Source: Alphaproteobacteria bacterium (GTDB lineage Bacteria > Pseudomonadota > Alphaproteobacteria > UBA8366). Taken from it: 10,459 nt of DNA. The notes under the pieces were generated by a model. It did not search any database, was not told the DNA's origin, and saw only the letters and a program-made list of their open reading frames with translations. The stretch covers positions 1 to 10,459 of the forward strand of contig JASLSL010000051.1 in the NCBI GenBank assembly GCA_030743445.1, read 5' to 3'. The translations under genes and the position numbers were made by a program. Of the stretch, positions 1-6,879 are shown piece after piece; the stretch's first letter is position 1; every line of letters begins with the position of its first letter.

Positions 1-41
1 CCGCCGAGGAGGTCCTGCAGGGACGGCCCGGCTGCAAATAG
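1..41 (+). CDS. Possible 3' end of a plus-strand gene running in from the left edge
   Basis: One plus-strand frame is open from the window edge and encodes AEEVLQGRPGCK before a TAG at 39-41, three bases before the stop of the convergent flavoprotein gene. Its codons are GC-rich at the third position like the neighbours, and a tail-to-tail arrangement would be normal. Twelve codons are too few to name a family, and in DNA this GC-rich an open frame of this length can occur by chance. The sequence to the left of the window would settle whether it is real. Confidence 0.28.
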   Translation, partial: AEEVLQGRPGCK

Positions 42-44
42 GTG

Positions 45-1532
45 TCACTTGACCGCCGCTTCGCCCGCCGCGGCGCCGGCGAGCCGGCCGAATACCGAGC
101 CCGCCATCAATCCGGTCCCGCCCGGATAGTTGAAATAGAAAATGCCGCCGACCAATTCGCCCGCGGCATAGAGGCCGGGGATCGGCAACTGGTCGGTATC
201 GATGACCTGGGCCGACTGGGTATCGATCTTGAGGCCGCCGAAGGTGAAGGTGATGCCGCAGGTGATCTGGTAGGCCTCAAAGGGCGGCTCGTCGAGCTTG
301 TTGGCCCAGTTCGATTTCGGCACCTCGAGCCCCTTGGTGCCGCGGCCGTCGAGCACCGTCGGGTCGAACGGCACGTCCTCCATCACCGCGGCGTTGAACG
401 CCTCGACGGTCTCGATGAAGCCCGCCGCCTCGACGCCGTCGAGCTTGCCGGCCAGCGCCTCGATCGTGTTCGCCGTGACCTTGGTAATCTGGCGGATGCG
501 GTATTCGTCGCGCAGCTTGTCGACGACCTTCTGGTCGAATATCTGCCACGCCAGTTGTCCCGGCTGACGCAAGACCTCGCCGCCGTACTTGGCGTAGGTG
601 TAGTTGCGGAAGTCGGCGCCCTCGTCGACGAAGCGCTTGCCCTCGGCGTTGACGATGATGCCGAGCGGGTAGCTGTGCTTCTGGAAGTTGTCGCCGACCG
701 CGAGGTCGCCAAACGGCGGCGCGTTGAAGTCCCAGCCGACCGAATGGCAGCCCGACCAGTTGCCATACGGCATGGCGCCGATGTCGAGCGCCATGCGGAT
801 CCCGTCGCCGGTGTTGTATTGCGTGCCGCGGACCTTGGCGAGCTCCCAACCGGGGCCAAGATAGCGGGTGCGCATCTCGGAATTCGCCTCGAATCCGCCG
901 GCGGCGAGCACCACCGCCTTGGCGCGCATCTCCAGCGCCTTGCCCTTCTGCTTTACCTTGACGCCGTAGACCTTTTCGTCGTCGTAGAGCAGGGTGAGGG
1001 CTCTCGTGTCGAACATGATCTCGATGCCGTTTTTCCGGGCGATCCCGTGTTCCGTCTCGACCAGGCCCGGACCGCCGCCCCAGGTCTCGAGGCAGAGCCC
1101 GCCCCAGAATCGGAACTTGCCGTCGACCTTGAACGCCTGGCGGCCATAGCTCGGCTGGAACCGGACGCCTTTCTCCTTCATCCATTGCAGGGTCTCGAGG
1201 CTCTTGGTCACCAGCACCTCGACCAAGTCCGCGTCGCACCGGTAGTTGGTGACCCGGTACATGTCGTCGTAGAAATCGTCTGTGGTGTAGACGCCGAAAT
1301 CGGTGTTCTCGATCTCCTCCGGGTTGAGGTCGAGCACGGTCTGTAGGTCCTGCAAGCCGTTGTGGGCGAAGCGGATGGCGCCCGCGGTGAACCGGCTGTT
1401 GCCGCCCGATAGGTCTTCCGGCGCGCGCTCCAGCACCGCGACCTTGGCGCCGTTTTCCTCGGCCGCCAACGCGGCGCACAGCGCGGCGTTGCCTGCGCCG
1501 ACGACGATCACATCGTAGTCGTTCTTCGCCAT
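45..1532 (-). CDS. tcuA: TcuA-like FAD-dependent dehydrogenase (tricarballylate dehydrogenase / fumarate reductase flavoprotein family)
   Basis: This 495-residue flavoprotein is predicted to oxidise a di- or tricarboxylate using FAD; in characterised TcuA the substrate is tricarballylate, giving cis-aconitate. The N-terminus has a Rossmann FAD-binding fold with VGAGNAALCAA near residues 11-21 and an acidic strand end at E35. The second dinucleotide-fold motif VVLAAGGFEAN lies at 207-217. A fumarate-reductase-like NAEGKRFVDEG is at 295-305, and the C-terminal FAD contact region GLYAAGELVGG...NYPGGTGLMAGSVFGRLAG spans 453-485. There is no signal peptide, so it is probably cytoplasmic. The start at 1532 is chosen because GGGAGA sits 6 bases upstream (1544-1539); a longer reading to 1652 would overlap the preceding gene. 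It is last in a four-gene minus-strand operon. No TcuB-type electron-transfer partner is visible. Family assignment is strong; the substrate is inferred. Confidence 0.87.
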   Translation of the reverse strand: MAKNDYDVIVVGAGNAALCAALAAEENGAKVAVLERAPEDLSGGNSRFTAGAIRFAHNGLQDLQTVLDLNPEEIENTDFGVYTTDDFYDDMYRVTNYRCDADLVEVLVTKSLETLQWMKEKGVRFQPSYGRQAFKVDGKFRFWGGLCLETWGGGPGLVETEHGIARKNGIEIMFDTRALTLLYDDEKVYGVKVKQKGKALEMRAKAVVLAAGGFEANSEMRTRYLGPGWELAKVRGTQYNTGDGIRMALDIGAMPYGNWSGCHSVGWDFNAPPFGDLAVGDNFQKHSYPLGIIVNAEGKRFVDEGADFRNYTYAKYGGEVLRQPGQLAWQIFDQKVVDKLRDEYRIRQITKVTANTIEALAGKLDGVEAAGFIETVEAFNAAVMEDVPFDPTVLDGRGTKGLEVPKSNWANKLDEPPFEAYQITCGITFTFGGLKIDTQSAQVIDTDQLPIPGLYAAGELVGGIFYFNYPGGTGLMAGSVFGRLAGAAAGEAAVK

Positions 1533-1563
1533 TCGGTGTCTCCCATGGCCTGGGTCGTTGCGC

Positions 1564-3276
1564 TCACCACCCCATGGCGCGGGATGGCCGCCGCGGGTCG
1601 GCGCCGCTCTCCAGCAGGCCGGTTTCCTCGTCCTTGCGGACGACGCACACACCTGCGGTCTTCCAGGTGAACTCGGGTATGCGTTCGACGTCGTGGCCGC
1701 GCGCCTTCAGATCGCCGGTCACGGCCTCGTCGATCCGGCTTTCCGCCGTCAGCTTGCCCGGATAGGCCCGGTGCGGCGAGAACGAATCGGGCTGGCTGTG
1801 GGTCATGAAGCGCGGCGCCTCGACCGCGTCCTGCGGGGCCATGCCAAAGAGCTCCATGTTGAGCAGCACCTGAAGGTTGGCCTGGGTCTGGTTGTCCCCG
1901 CCGGGGGTGCCGAACGGCATCACCAATTTACCCTTGCGGATCGCCATCGCCGGGTTCGGCGTGAGGCGCGGCCGCTTGCCGGGGCCGAGCGACGAGGCAT
2001 GGCCCGGCACCGCCCACGACTGCGAGCCCCGCGCCGAGGGACAGAGCCCGGTCCCCGGGACCACTGGCGACTCCCAGGTCACGTCCGACGGGTTGCTCGA
2101 GAACGCGTTGCCCTGCTCGTCGACCACGCCGACATAGGAGGTGTCGGCCGGGGCGGGCGGACTGCCCGCGGTCGGCGCCGAGACGATCGGGCCGCCGCCA
2201 GCACCCGCGATCTTGCCCGCCGGCGGCATGTCGGGCCAGGCCTCGCCGGCGCGGATCATGGCCCGGCGCTCGGCCGCGTAGTCTTCCGACAACAGCCTTT
2301 CCATCGGTACGTCGACGAAGTTCGGGTCGCCGTAAAAGGCCTCGCGGTCGGCGAAGCCGAGCTTGATCGCCTCGGCCATGGTGTGGATGTAGTCGGCCGA
2401 ATTGTGGCCCATCGATTTGAGGTCGATGCCGTCGAGCAGGCGCAGCATCTGCAGCATCGCCGGACCTTGGCACCACACGCCGCAGGCATAAATGTCGAGC
2501 GGCTCGCCGCCCGAATAGGTGATCTTCTCCGGCGGCAACAGCTCGCACTCGAACTCCGCCATGTCCTCCATCGACAAGAGGCCGCCGTTGTCCTCGTGGA
2601 ACTCGACGATGGTGCGGCCGATGTCGCCGGTGTAGAACGCGCCGCGCGCCGCCCCGAGCCCGCTATCGCGGCCGTTCTTCGAGGCCGTCTCCTGGTCCGC
2701 CATGTATTGCAGCGAGCCCGCGAGGTCGCTCTGCACGAATCGGTCGCCGATCTTCGGCACTTCGCCGTCCGGCAGGTAAATCTCCGCGTTCGCCGGCCAC
2801 ATCCGGTAGGTCTCCTGGTGGTCCTCGAGATAGGCCACCATCAGGTTGTGCATCGGGAAGCCGTCGCGGGCGTAGCGGATCGCCGCCGCCGCGACATCGG
2901 CGAAGCTCATCGTGCCCCAGCGCAACAGCGCCTGGATGTTGGCGTCGGGCGCGGCCGGCACCACGGTGCGCAGAATGCCGAGCGGCACCTCGCCGAATTC
3001 CTGCACGAAGCGGTCGAGCGAGGTCGCCTTGGGCCACGGGCCGACGCCGGCGAGGGTCAGCACCTCGTCGCGCTCCTTCAGGTACACCATGATCGGGGCC
3101 ACGCCGGCGATGTTGACCATGTCGCTCTGGACCACGCCGAGCACCAGATTGGCCGCGACACCGGCGTCGATCGCGTTGCCTCCAGCCTCGAGAATGTCGT
3201 AGCCGGCCTGGGTCGCGAGGTAGTGCCCCGCGGCGATCATGTGCTTGTTGCCGTTGATCTGTGGCTGGAACGCCAT
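1564..3276 (-). CDS. ggt: Gamma-glutamyltransferase-family Ntn hydrolase, copy 1
   Basis: This 570-residue proenzyme belongs to the GGT family, whose members cleave themselves to expose an N-terminal threonine that attacks gamma-glutamyl or other amide bonds. The predicted nucleophile is T379 in PADTSYVGVVDEQGNAF, which would give a chain of about 378 residues and one of about 192, matching usual GGT proportions. Other family signatures are EAGGNAIDAGVAA (30-42), MGHNSADYIH (289-298), FADREAFYGDP (308-318) and the oxyanion-region GTPGG (456-460). No signal peptide is seen, unlike periplasmic E. coli GGT, so a cytoplasmic location is inferred. The ATG at 3276 follows a GAGGGG-type ribosome binding site. 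It lies 31 bp after its paralogue and 31 bp before the flavoprotein gene. Gamma-glutamyl compounds, oxamate-like amides or N-acyl compounds are possible substrates; sequence alone cannot decide. Confidence 0.88.
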   Translation of the reverse strand: MAFQPQINGNKHMIAAGHYLATQAGYDILEAGGNAIDAGVAANLVLGVVQSDMVNIAGVAPIMVYLKERDEVLTLAGVGPWPKATSLDRFVQEFGEVPLGILRTVVPAAPDANIQALLRWGTMSFADVAAAAIRYARDGFPMHNLMVAYLEDHQETYRMWPANAEIYLPDGEVPKIGDRFVQSDLAGSLQYMADQETASKNGRDSGLGAARGAFYTGDIGRTIVEFHEDNGGLLSMEDMAEFECELLPPEKITYSGGEPLDIYACGVWCQGPAMLQMLRLLDGIDLKSMGHNSADYIHTMAEAIKLGFADREAFYGDPNFVDVPMERLLSEDYAAERRAMIRAGEAWPDMPPAGKIAGAGGGPIVSAPTAGSPPAPADTSYVGVVDEQGNAFSSNPSDVTWESPVVPGTGLCPSARGSQSWAVPGHASSLGPGKRPRLTPNPAMAIRKGKLVMPFGTPGGDNQTQANLQVLLNMELFGMAPQDAVEAPRFMTHSQPDSFSPHRAYPGKLTAESRIDEAVTGDLKARGHDVERIPEFTWKTAGVCVVRKDEETGLLESGADPRRPSRAMGW

Positions 3277-3307
3277 CCTATTCCCCTCGGCTAATTTCGT
3301 TGCGGGA

Positions 3308-5029
3308 TTACCAGCCCATCGCCCGGCAGGGCCGGCGGAAATCGGCGCCGCCGGTCATGACGCCGCTCTCCCGGTGACTTTCAATAGTACAGACGGCGCC
3401 GGCTTTCCAGGTCGCGTCGGGCCATTGCTCGACCTCGTGGCCCTTGGCGATGAGTGCGTCCCTGACCTCGCCGCCGATCCGGCCCTCGATTCGCACCAGG
3501 TTTTTCTCGATGGCGTGCGGCTCGAACGAGTTCGGGAAGCTGAAGGTCGAGAAGCGCGGCGCCTCGACCGCGTCCTGCGGCGCCATGCCCCAGACCTCCA
3601 TGTTGAGCAACACCTGCAGCATCGCCGGCGCCTGGACGTCGCCGCCGGGGGTGCCGAAGGGAATTGCCACCTTGCCCCGGCGCAGGGCCAGGGCCGGGCT
3701 GGGCGTCAGGCGCGGGCGCTTGCCGGGCGCGATCGCCGAGGGATGGCCCTCCACCGCCCAGTTCTGGGTGCCGCGCGGCGACGGGCACATGCCGAGACCG
3801 GGCACGATCGGTGCGCCATAGGTGCCGTCGCTCGGCGTCGCCGAGAACACGTTGCCTGCCTTGTCGGCGACGCAGACGTAGGAGGTATCGAGCGCGATGC
3901 CGGCGGGCGCATCCGCCGCGCTTGCCGCGGCGGGTCCCGCACCCACGCCCGGCACCTCGCCAGGAACTTGCACATCCACGTAGGCGGCATCCGGGTCGAT
4001 CAGGCCGCGGCGCTTGGCGCCGTAGTCCTTCGAGACCAGATACTCGGTCGGCACTTCCATGAACCGGGGGTCGCCGTAATAGGCCTCGCGGTCGGCGAAG
4101 GCGAGCTTCATCGCCTCCACCAGAAAATGCACATAGTCGGCCGAGTTGTGGCCCATCGCCCGGAGATCGACCCCGTCGAGGATCGACAGCATCTGCAACA
4201 GCACCGGGCCCTGGCACCAGGGCGCGCAGGTATAGACCTCGATCGGATCGCCGAAGCCAGTGTAGCTCTGCTTGACCGGCGGCTCGAAGCCGGACTCGTA
4301 TTCGGCCATGTCTTCCATGGTCAGCAGGCCGCCCTCGGCCGCCTGGTGGTCGGCGATGGTTTTGGCGATGTCGCCCTTGTAGAACGCGTCGCGCGCGGCC
4401 CGGAGGCCGGCCTCGCGGCCCTTCCCGGCGACGGCCGTTTCCTCGTCGATCATGTATTGCAGCGCGCGTGCGAGGTCGCTCTGGACAATTGTCCCTCCTT
4501 CACGCAAGGGCCGGCCCTCGGGCATGAAGATCGACGCGTTGGCGGGCCAGCCCGCATGGCGGTCCTTGTGGGCTTCCAGGTTCTCGGCGAGCAGGGCGTG
4601 GACGGTGAAGCCCTCGCCGGCGTAGCGCACGGCGTCAGCCGCGACTTCGGCAAACGACATGGTACCGAGGCGTTCCAGCGTTCGGATCCAGGCGTCGGGG
4701 GCGGCCGGCACCACGGTGCGCTCGACCCCGACCGGAATCGTGCCGCCGTGCATCTCGATGAAGGTCGCGAGGTCGACCGATTTGGGCCACCAGCCGAGGC
4801 CGCTGACCGTGATCACCTCGTCGCTCGCGGCGTGGTAGAGGATGATCGGCGCCACGCCCGAGAATTGGACCAGGTCCGGCTGCACGACGCCGAGCGCGAT
4901 GCCCGCCGCCACACCCGCGTCGAACGCGTTGCCACCGGCCTCCAACACCCGGAACCCGGCCTCGGTGGCGAGGTAATGACCCGCCGAGATCATGTAGTTG
5001 TTGGCCTTGATCGTCGGTTGCAGCGACAT
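3308..5029 (-). CDS. ggt: Gamma-glutamyltransferase-family Ntn hydrolase, copy 2
   Basis: This 573-residue second GGT-family proenzyme has the predicted nucleophile T382 in ALDTSYVCVADKAGNVF. It also carries EAGGNAFDAGVAA (30-42), MGHNSADYVH (292-301), FADREAYYGDP (311-321) and GTPGG (459-463). It aligns without gaps to copy 1 over the first 83 residues with about 50 identities, and both proteins end in RAMGW, so the pair comes from an old duplication. The start is placed at ATG 5029: the GAGGAGAG ribosome binding site lies 8 bases upstream, a TTG start at 5050 would place that site inside the gene, and copy 1 begins at the matching residue. No signal peptide is seen. The gene is 30 bp after the MBL hydrolase gene. 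The two copies differ around the active site (V/C, V/A, DVTWES versus DGTYGA), so they may use different substrates or act as a pair. Confidence 0.88.
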   Translation of the reverse strand: MSLQPTIKANNYMISAGHYLATEAGFRVLEAGGNAFDAGVAAGIALGVVQPDLVQFSGVAPIILYHAASDEVITVSGLGWWPKSVDLATFIEMHGGTIPVGVERTVVPAAPDAWIRTLERLGTMSFAEVAADAVRYAGEGFTVHALLAENLEAHKDRHAGWPANASIFMPEGRPLREGGTIVQSDLARALQYMIDEETAVAGKGREAGLRAARDAFYKGDIAKTIADHQAAEGGLLTMEDMAEYESGFEPPVKQSYTGFGDPIEVYTCAPWCQGPVLLQMLSILDGVDLRAMGHNSADYVHFLVEAMKLAFADREAYYGDPRFMEVPTEYLVSKDYGAKRRGLIDPDAAYVDVQVPGEVPGVGAGPAAASAADAPAGIALDTSYVCVADKAGNVFSATPSDGTYGAPIVPGLGMCPSPRGTQNWAVEGHPSAIAPGKRPRLTPSPALALRRGKVAIPFGTPGGDVQAPAMLQVLLNMEVWGMAPQDAVEAPRFSTFSFPNSFEPHAIEKNLVRIEGRIGGEVRDALIAKGHEVEQWPDATWKAGAVCTIESHRESGVMTGGADFRRPCRAMGW

Positions 5030-5059
5030 CGCGTTGGCTCTCCTCGTCAATCGTCCGCC

Positions 5060-5944
5060 CTAGCGCATCGCGTCGGGTGCGGGCGCCCCGATCGGGATTT
5101 CCATCAGATCCGCGCCGAAGAAGATATTGCCGTTGTATATCTCGCCCATTTCGCGGATCAGCCGCTCGCGCACGCCGGGCACGTCCATCTGCTCCAGCAC
5201 GTGGCTCACCACCAGGTTCTTGACCCCGGCCCGCTTGCCGAGCTCGGCCAGTTCCAGGTGCCCCATGCAGCCCTTGGTGTAGGCCTCGGACGGCTCGGTG
5301 CCGGAGATATATTGGCACATATGGATCAGCACATCGACGCCATCGGCGAGCTTGTCCATGCCGGCGCAGGGCCCGGTGTCGCCGGAGTAGGCGAGGGAGC
5401 CCGCCTCGGTGTCGAGCCGGTAGCCATAGCACACCAGATAGGGTTGGACGTGCACCACGCTCGCCGTGGTCAGGGTCCAGCCGTCGCCCTCGACCACATC
5501 GCCGCTTCTGAGTTCGGTAATTTCCGGCGCCGGCCGCGGCCGCGGCGGCACCCCACCACGCCACTCGAAGGTATCGATCGAAAGCTGGTGGTTGATCCGG
5601 GCGTCGAGGTCGGGGCCATAGACGCCGTCCTCGCCGATCAACAGCTCGGTCATGCGCTCTATGAAGGGCGGGCCGAAGACCTTGAGCTCGGGCACCTCGC
5701 CGCCGCTCTGGTCCCAGCGGGTCATCAACAGCCGCGCGTAATCCAGACAGTGGTCGTAGTGCAGATGGGTGAAGAAAATGTGGCTGACGTCGACGGCGGC
5801 GACACCCGCCTCCATCATCCGGTGATAGGCGCCAGGGCCGTGGTCGAACAGGATCACGTCGTCGCCGGTCCGGACCATGTAGCCGGAGCTCATGCGCTTC
5901 AAGGACGGGGTCGGCGTGCCGGTGCCGAGCAGGGTAATCCGCAT
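5060..5944 (-). CDS. MBL-fold metallo-hydrolase (RNase Z / arylsulfatase-like branch)
   Basis: This 294-residue metallo-beta-lactamase-fold hydrolase opens with the RNase Z-like strand MRITLLGTGTPTPS. Metal ligands are visible as HLHYDH (60-65), H165 in ASVVHV, D189 in YSGDT, and a late H248 in VVSHVL, with H229 also possible. Together they make a two-metal site likely, probably zinc. Bacterial proteins of this branch cleave phosphodiesters, sulfate esters, lactones or thioesters, so the name RNase Z should not be read as a tRNA role, and the gene sits in a catabolic operon. It is the first gene of the minus-strand operon. The start at 5944 matches the first beta-strand of the fold; upstream residues are low-complexity and run into the divergent promoter region. 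Its ribosome binding site (AGAGCGA) is weak. The family call is firm and the substrate unknown. Confidence 0.84.
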   Translation of the reverse strand: MRITLLGTGTPTPSLKRMSSGYMVRTGDDVILFDHGPGAYHRMMEAGVAAVDVSHIFFTHLHYDHCLDYARLLMTRWDQSGGEVPELKVFGPPFIERMTELLIGEDGVYGPDLDARINHQLSIDTFEWRGGVPPRPRPAPEITELRSGDVVEGDGWTLTTASVVHVQPYLVCYGYRLDTEAGSLAYSGDTGPCAGMDKLADGVDVLIHMCQYISGTEPSEAYTKGCMGHLELAELGKRAGVKNLVVSHVLEQMDVPGVRERLIREMGEIYNGNIFFGADLMEIPIGAPAPDAMR

Positions 5945-5978
5945 CGTGTTCGCTCTGGTCTTTCGTCTTGGGATGCCG

Positions 5979-6007
5979 AGCTTAGTGCCGCAAACCCGGC
6001 CTGTCGA
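5979..6007 (-). promoter_or_regulatory. Candidate promoter for the MBL-GGT-GGT-TcuA operon
   Basis: On the minus strand a -35-like TCGACA (6007-6002, five of six consensus bases) is followed after 17 bases by TAAGCT (5984-5979). That -10 keeps the important T1, A2 and T6 but is otherwise weak. Transcription would start near 5972, giving a leader of about 28 bases. Left arm of the inverted repeat 5989-6001 fills most of the spacer. The assignment rests on sequence match only. Confidence 0.33.
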
Positions 6008-6030
6008 ATTTGCCGACGGCCGGTTTTGCG
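5989..6030. promoter_or_regulatory. Inverted repeat in the divergent intergenic region, candidate shared operator
   Basis: Arms CGCAAACCCGGCC (5989-6001) and GGCCGGTTTTGCG (6018-6030) pair at 12 of 13 positions across a 16-base spacer. The 119-bp gap separates two divergent operons. The -35 elements of both candidate promoters fall inside the spacer, and each arm sits between the -35 and -10 of one promoter, so a protein bound here could control both directions. The arms could also form an RNA hairpin, but no T-tract follows, so it is not a terminator. No regulator gene lies in the window. Confidence 0.5.
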
Positions 6031-6037
6031 CCATAAT
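6010..6037 (+). promoter_or_regulatory. Candidate promoter for the ComA-like / GST-like operon
   Basis: TTGCCG (6010-6015, four of six consensus bases) and CATAAT (6032-6037, five of six) are separated by 16 bases. Transcription would start near 6044, about 20 bases before the ATG at 6064. GGGAG at 6051-6055 is the likely ribosome binding site, 8 bases from that start. Right arm of the inverted repeat fills most of the spacer between the hexamers. Confidence 0.42.
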
Positions 6038-6063
6038 CGCGCGAGACAACGGGAGCGAGCCCA

Positions 6064-6873
6064 ATGCCGAAACATCCGTTCGAGTTCGTCGAGCTGCCAG
6101 CCGAGCGCAGCACCACCAAGCCGCGGACCACGGGCCTGACCATGATGCTCGACTTCGGCGTGCCGGTCGGGCGGCTCGAGGATCTGTTGACCCTCGTCGC
6201 ACCTCATGTGGATTTGATCAAGATCGCGGTCGGGACCTCGCGCATCTACCGCGAGACCTACCTCGACCAGAAAATCCTGCTGTGCGAGAGCCACCATGTA
6301 AAACCCTTCATCGGCGGCCAGTTCCTGGAATACCTGGTCGCGACCCAGGGCTTCGATGCGGCCGAGGCCTATTTCGCCGAGGCCAAGCGGGTCGGCTTCC
6401 GGGCGATCGAGGTCTCGGATAATTGCGTGCCGCTGACCTCGGACCAGCGCAAGGGGCTGATCGCCGGCGCGGTCGAGGCCGGGCTCGAGGTCCACGGCGA
6501 GGTCGGCTCAAAGGACACGAAGCAGACTGCGGAGGAGTTGATCGGCCAGGCGAAGGATTGCTTGGAGGCCGGCGCCGGCGTGGTGCTGGTCGAGGCGGCC
6601 GAGATCGTCGTCGATGGCGAGGTCAAGCGCGACCTGATCGGCGCCCTGAAGGCGGAACTGCCGGCGGACAAAGTGATCTACGAGCTGCCCGGCCCGTGGA
6701 TTGCGGGAACCTCGCTCAGCGACGTCTATGGCCTGAAGAAGTTCCTGATCGAGGAGTTCGGCCCCGACGCCAACATCGCCAACGTCATGCCCGACGACGT
6801 GTTCGAGACCGAGGCCCTGCGCTGCGGCCTTTCGGTCGTCGGGCCAAAAGAAATGCCCAAGGCGGCGGAGTAG
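6064..6873 (+). CDS. Phosphosulfolactate synthase (ComA)-family TIM-barrel protein
   Basis: The 269 residues match the ComA family, whose archaeal members add sulfite to phosphoenolpyruvate to make phosphosulfolactate, the first step of coenzyme M synthesis. Recognisable family blocks, in order, are an initial TGLTMMLDFGVP strand (23-34), DLIKIAVGTS (50-59), PFIGGQFLEY (81-90), AIEVSDNCVPL (114-124), VHGEVGSK (143-150), and the C-terminal NIANVMPDDVFETEALRCGL (237-256). Length is normal for the family and no signal peptide is seen. The stretch after EVSD reads NC, where as I recall the archaeal enzyme has DG-type residues, so the active site may be altered. No comB, comC or comDE homologue is nearby, so coenzyme M synthesis is unlikely. 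The gene heads a plus-strand operon 6 bp before a GST-like gene, so it may act on a related thiol, sulfite or PEP-like substrate. Confidence 0.8.
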   Translation: MPKHPFEFVELPAERSTTKPRTTGLTMMLDFGVPVGRLEDLLTLVAPHVDLIKIAVGTSRIYRETYLDQKILLCESHHVKPFIGGQFLEYLVATQGFDAAEAYFAEAKRVGFRAIEVSDNCVPLTSDQRKGLIAGAVEAGLEVHGEVGSKDTKQTAEELIGQAKDCLEAGAGVVLVEAAEIVVDGEVKRDLIGALKAELPADKVIYELPGPWIAGTSLSDVYGLKKFLIEEFGPDANIANVMPDDVFETEALRCGLSVVGPKEMPKAAE

Positions 6874-6879
6874 CGGCAG

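Noticed and set aside
42..1346. A 434-codon plus-strand frame opposite the flavoprotein gene
   Set aside because: Antisense to a gene with intact FAD-binding motifs; no domain or plausible ribosome binding site.
1558..3294. A 578-codon plus-strand frame opposite the first GGT gene
   Set aside because: Antisense shadow of a well-supported GGT gene; low-complexity His/Arg/Val-rich product.
3239..6139. A 966-codon open frame on the plus strand opposite the second GGT gene and the MBL gene
   Set aside because: Its translation is rich in Arg, His, Ala, Val and Asp with no recognisable domain, and it lies exactly antisense to two genes with clear catalytic motifs. Such long antisense frames are usual in high-GC DNA.
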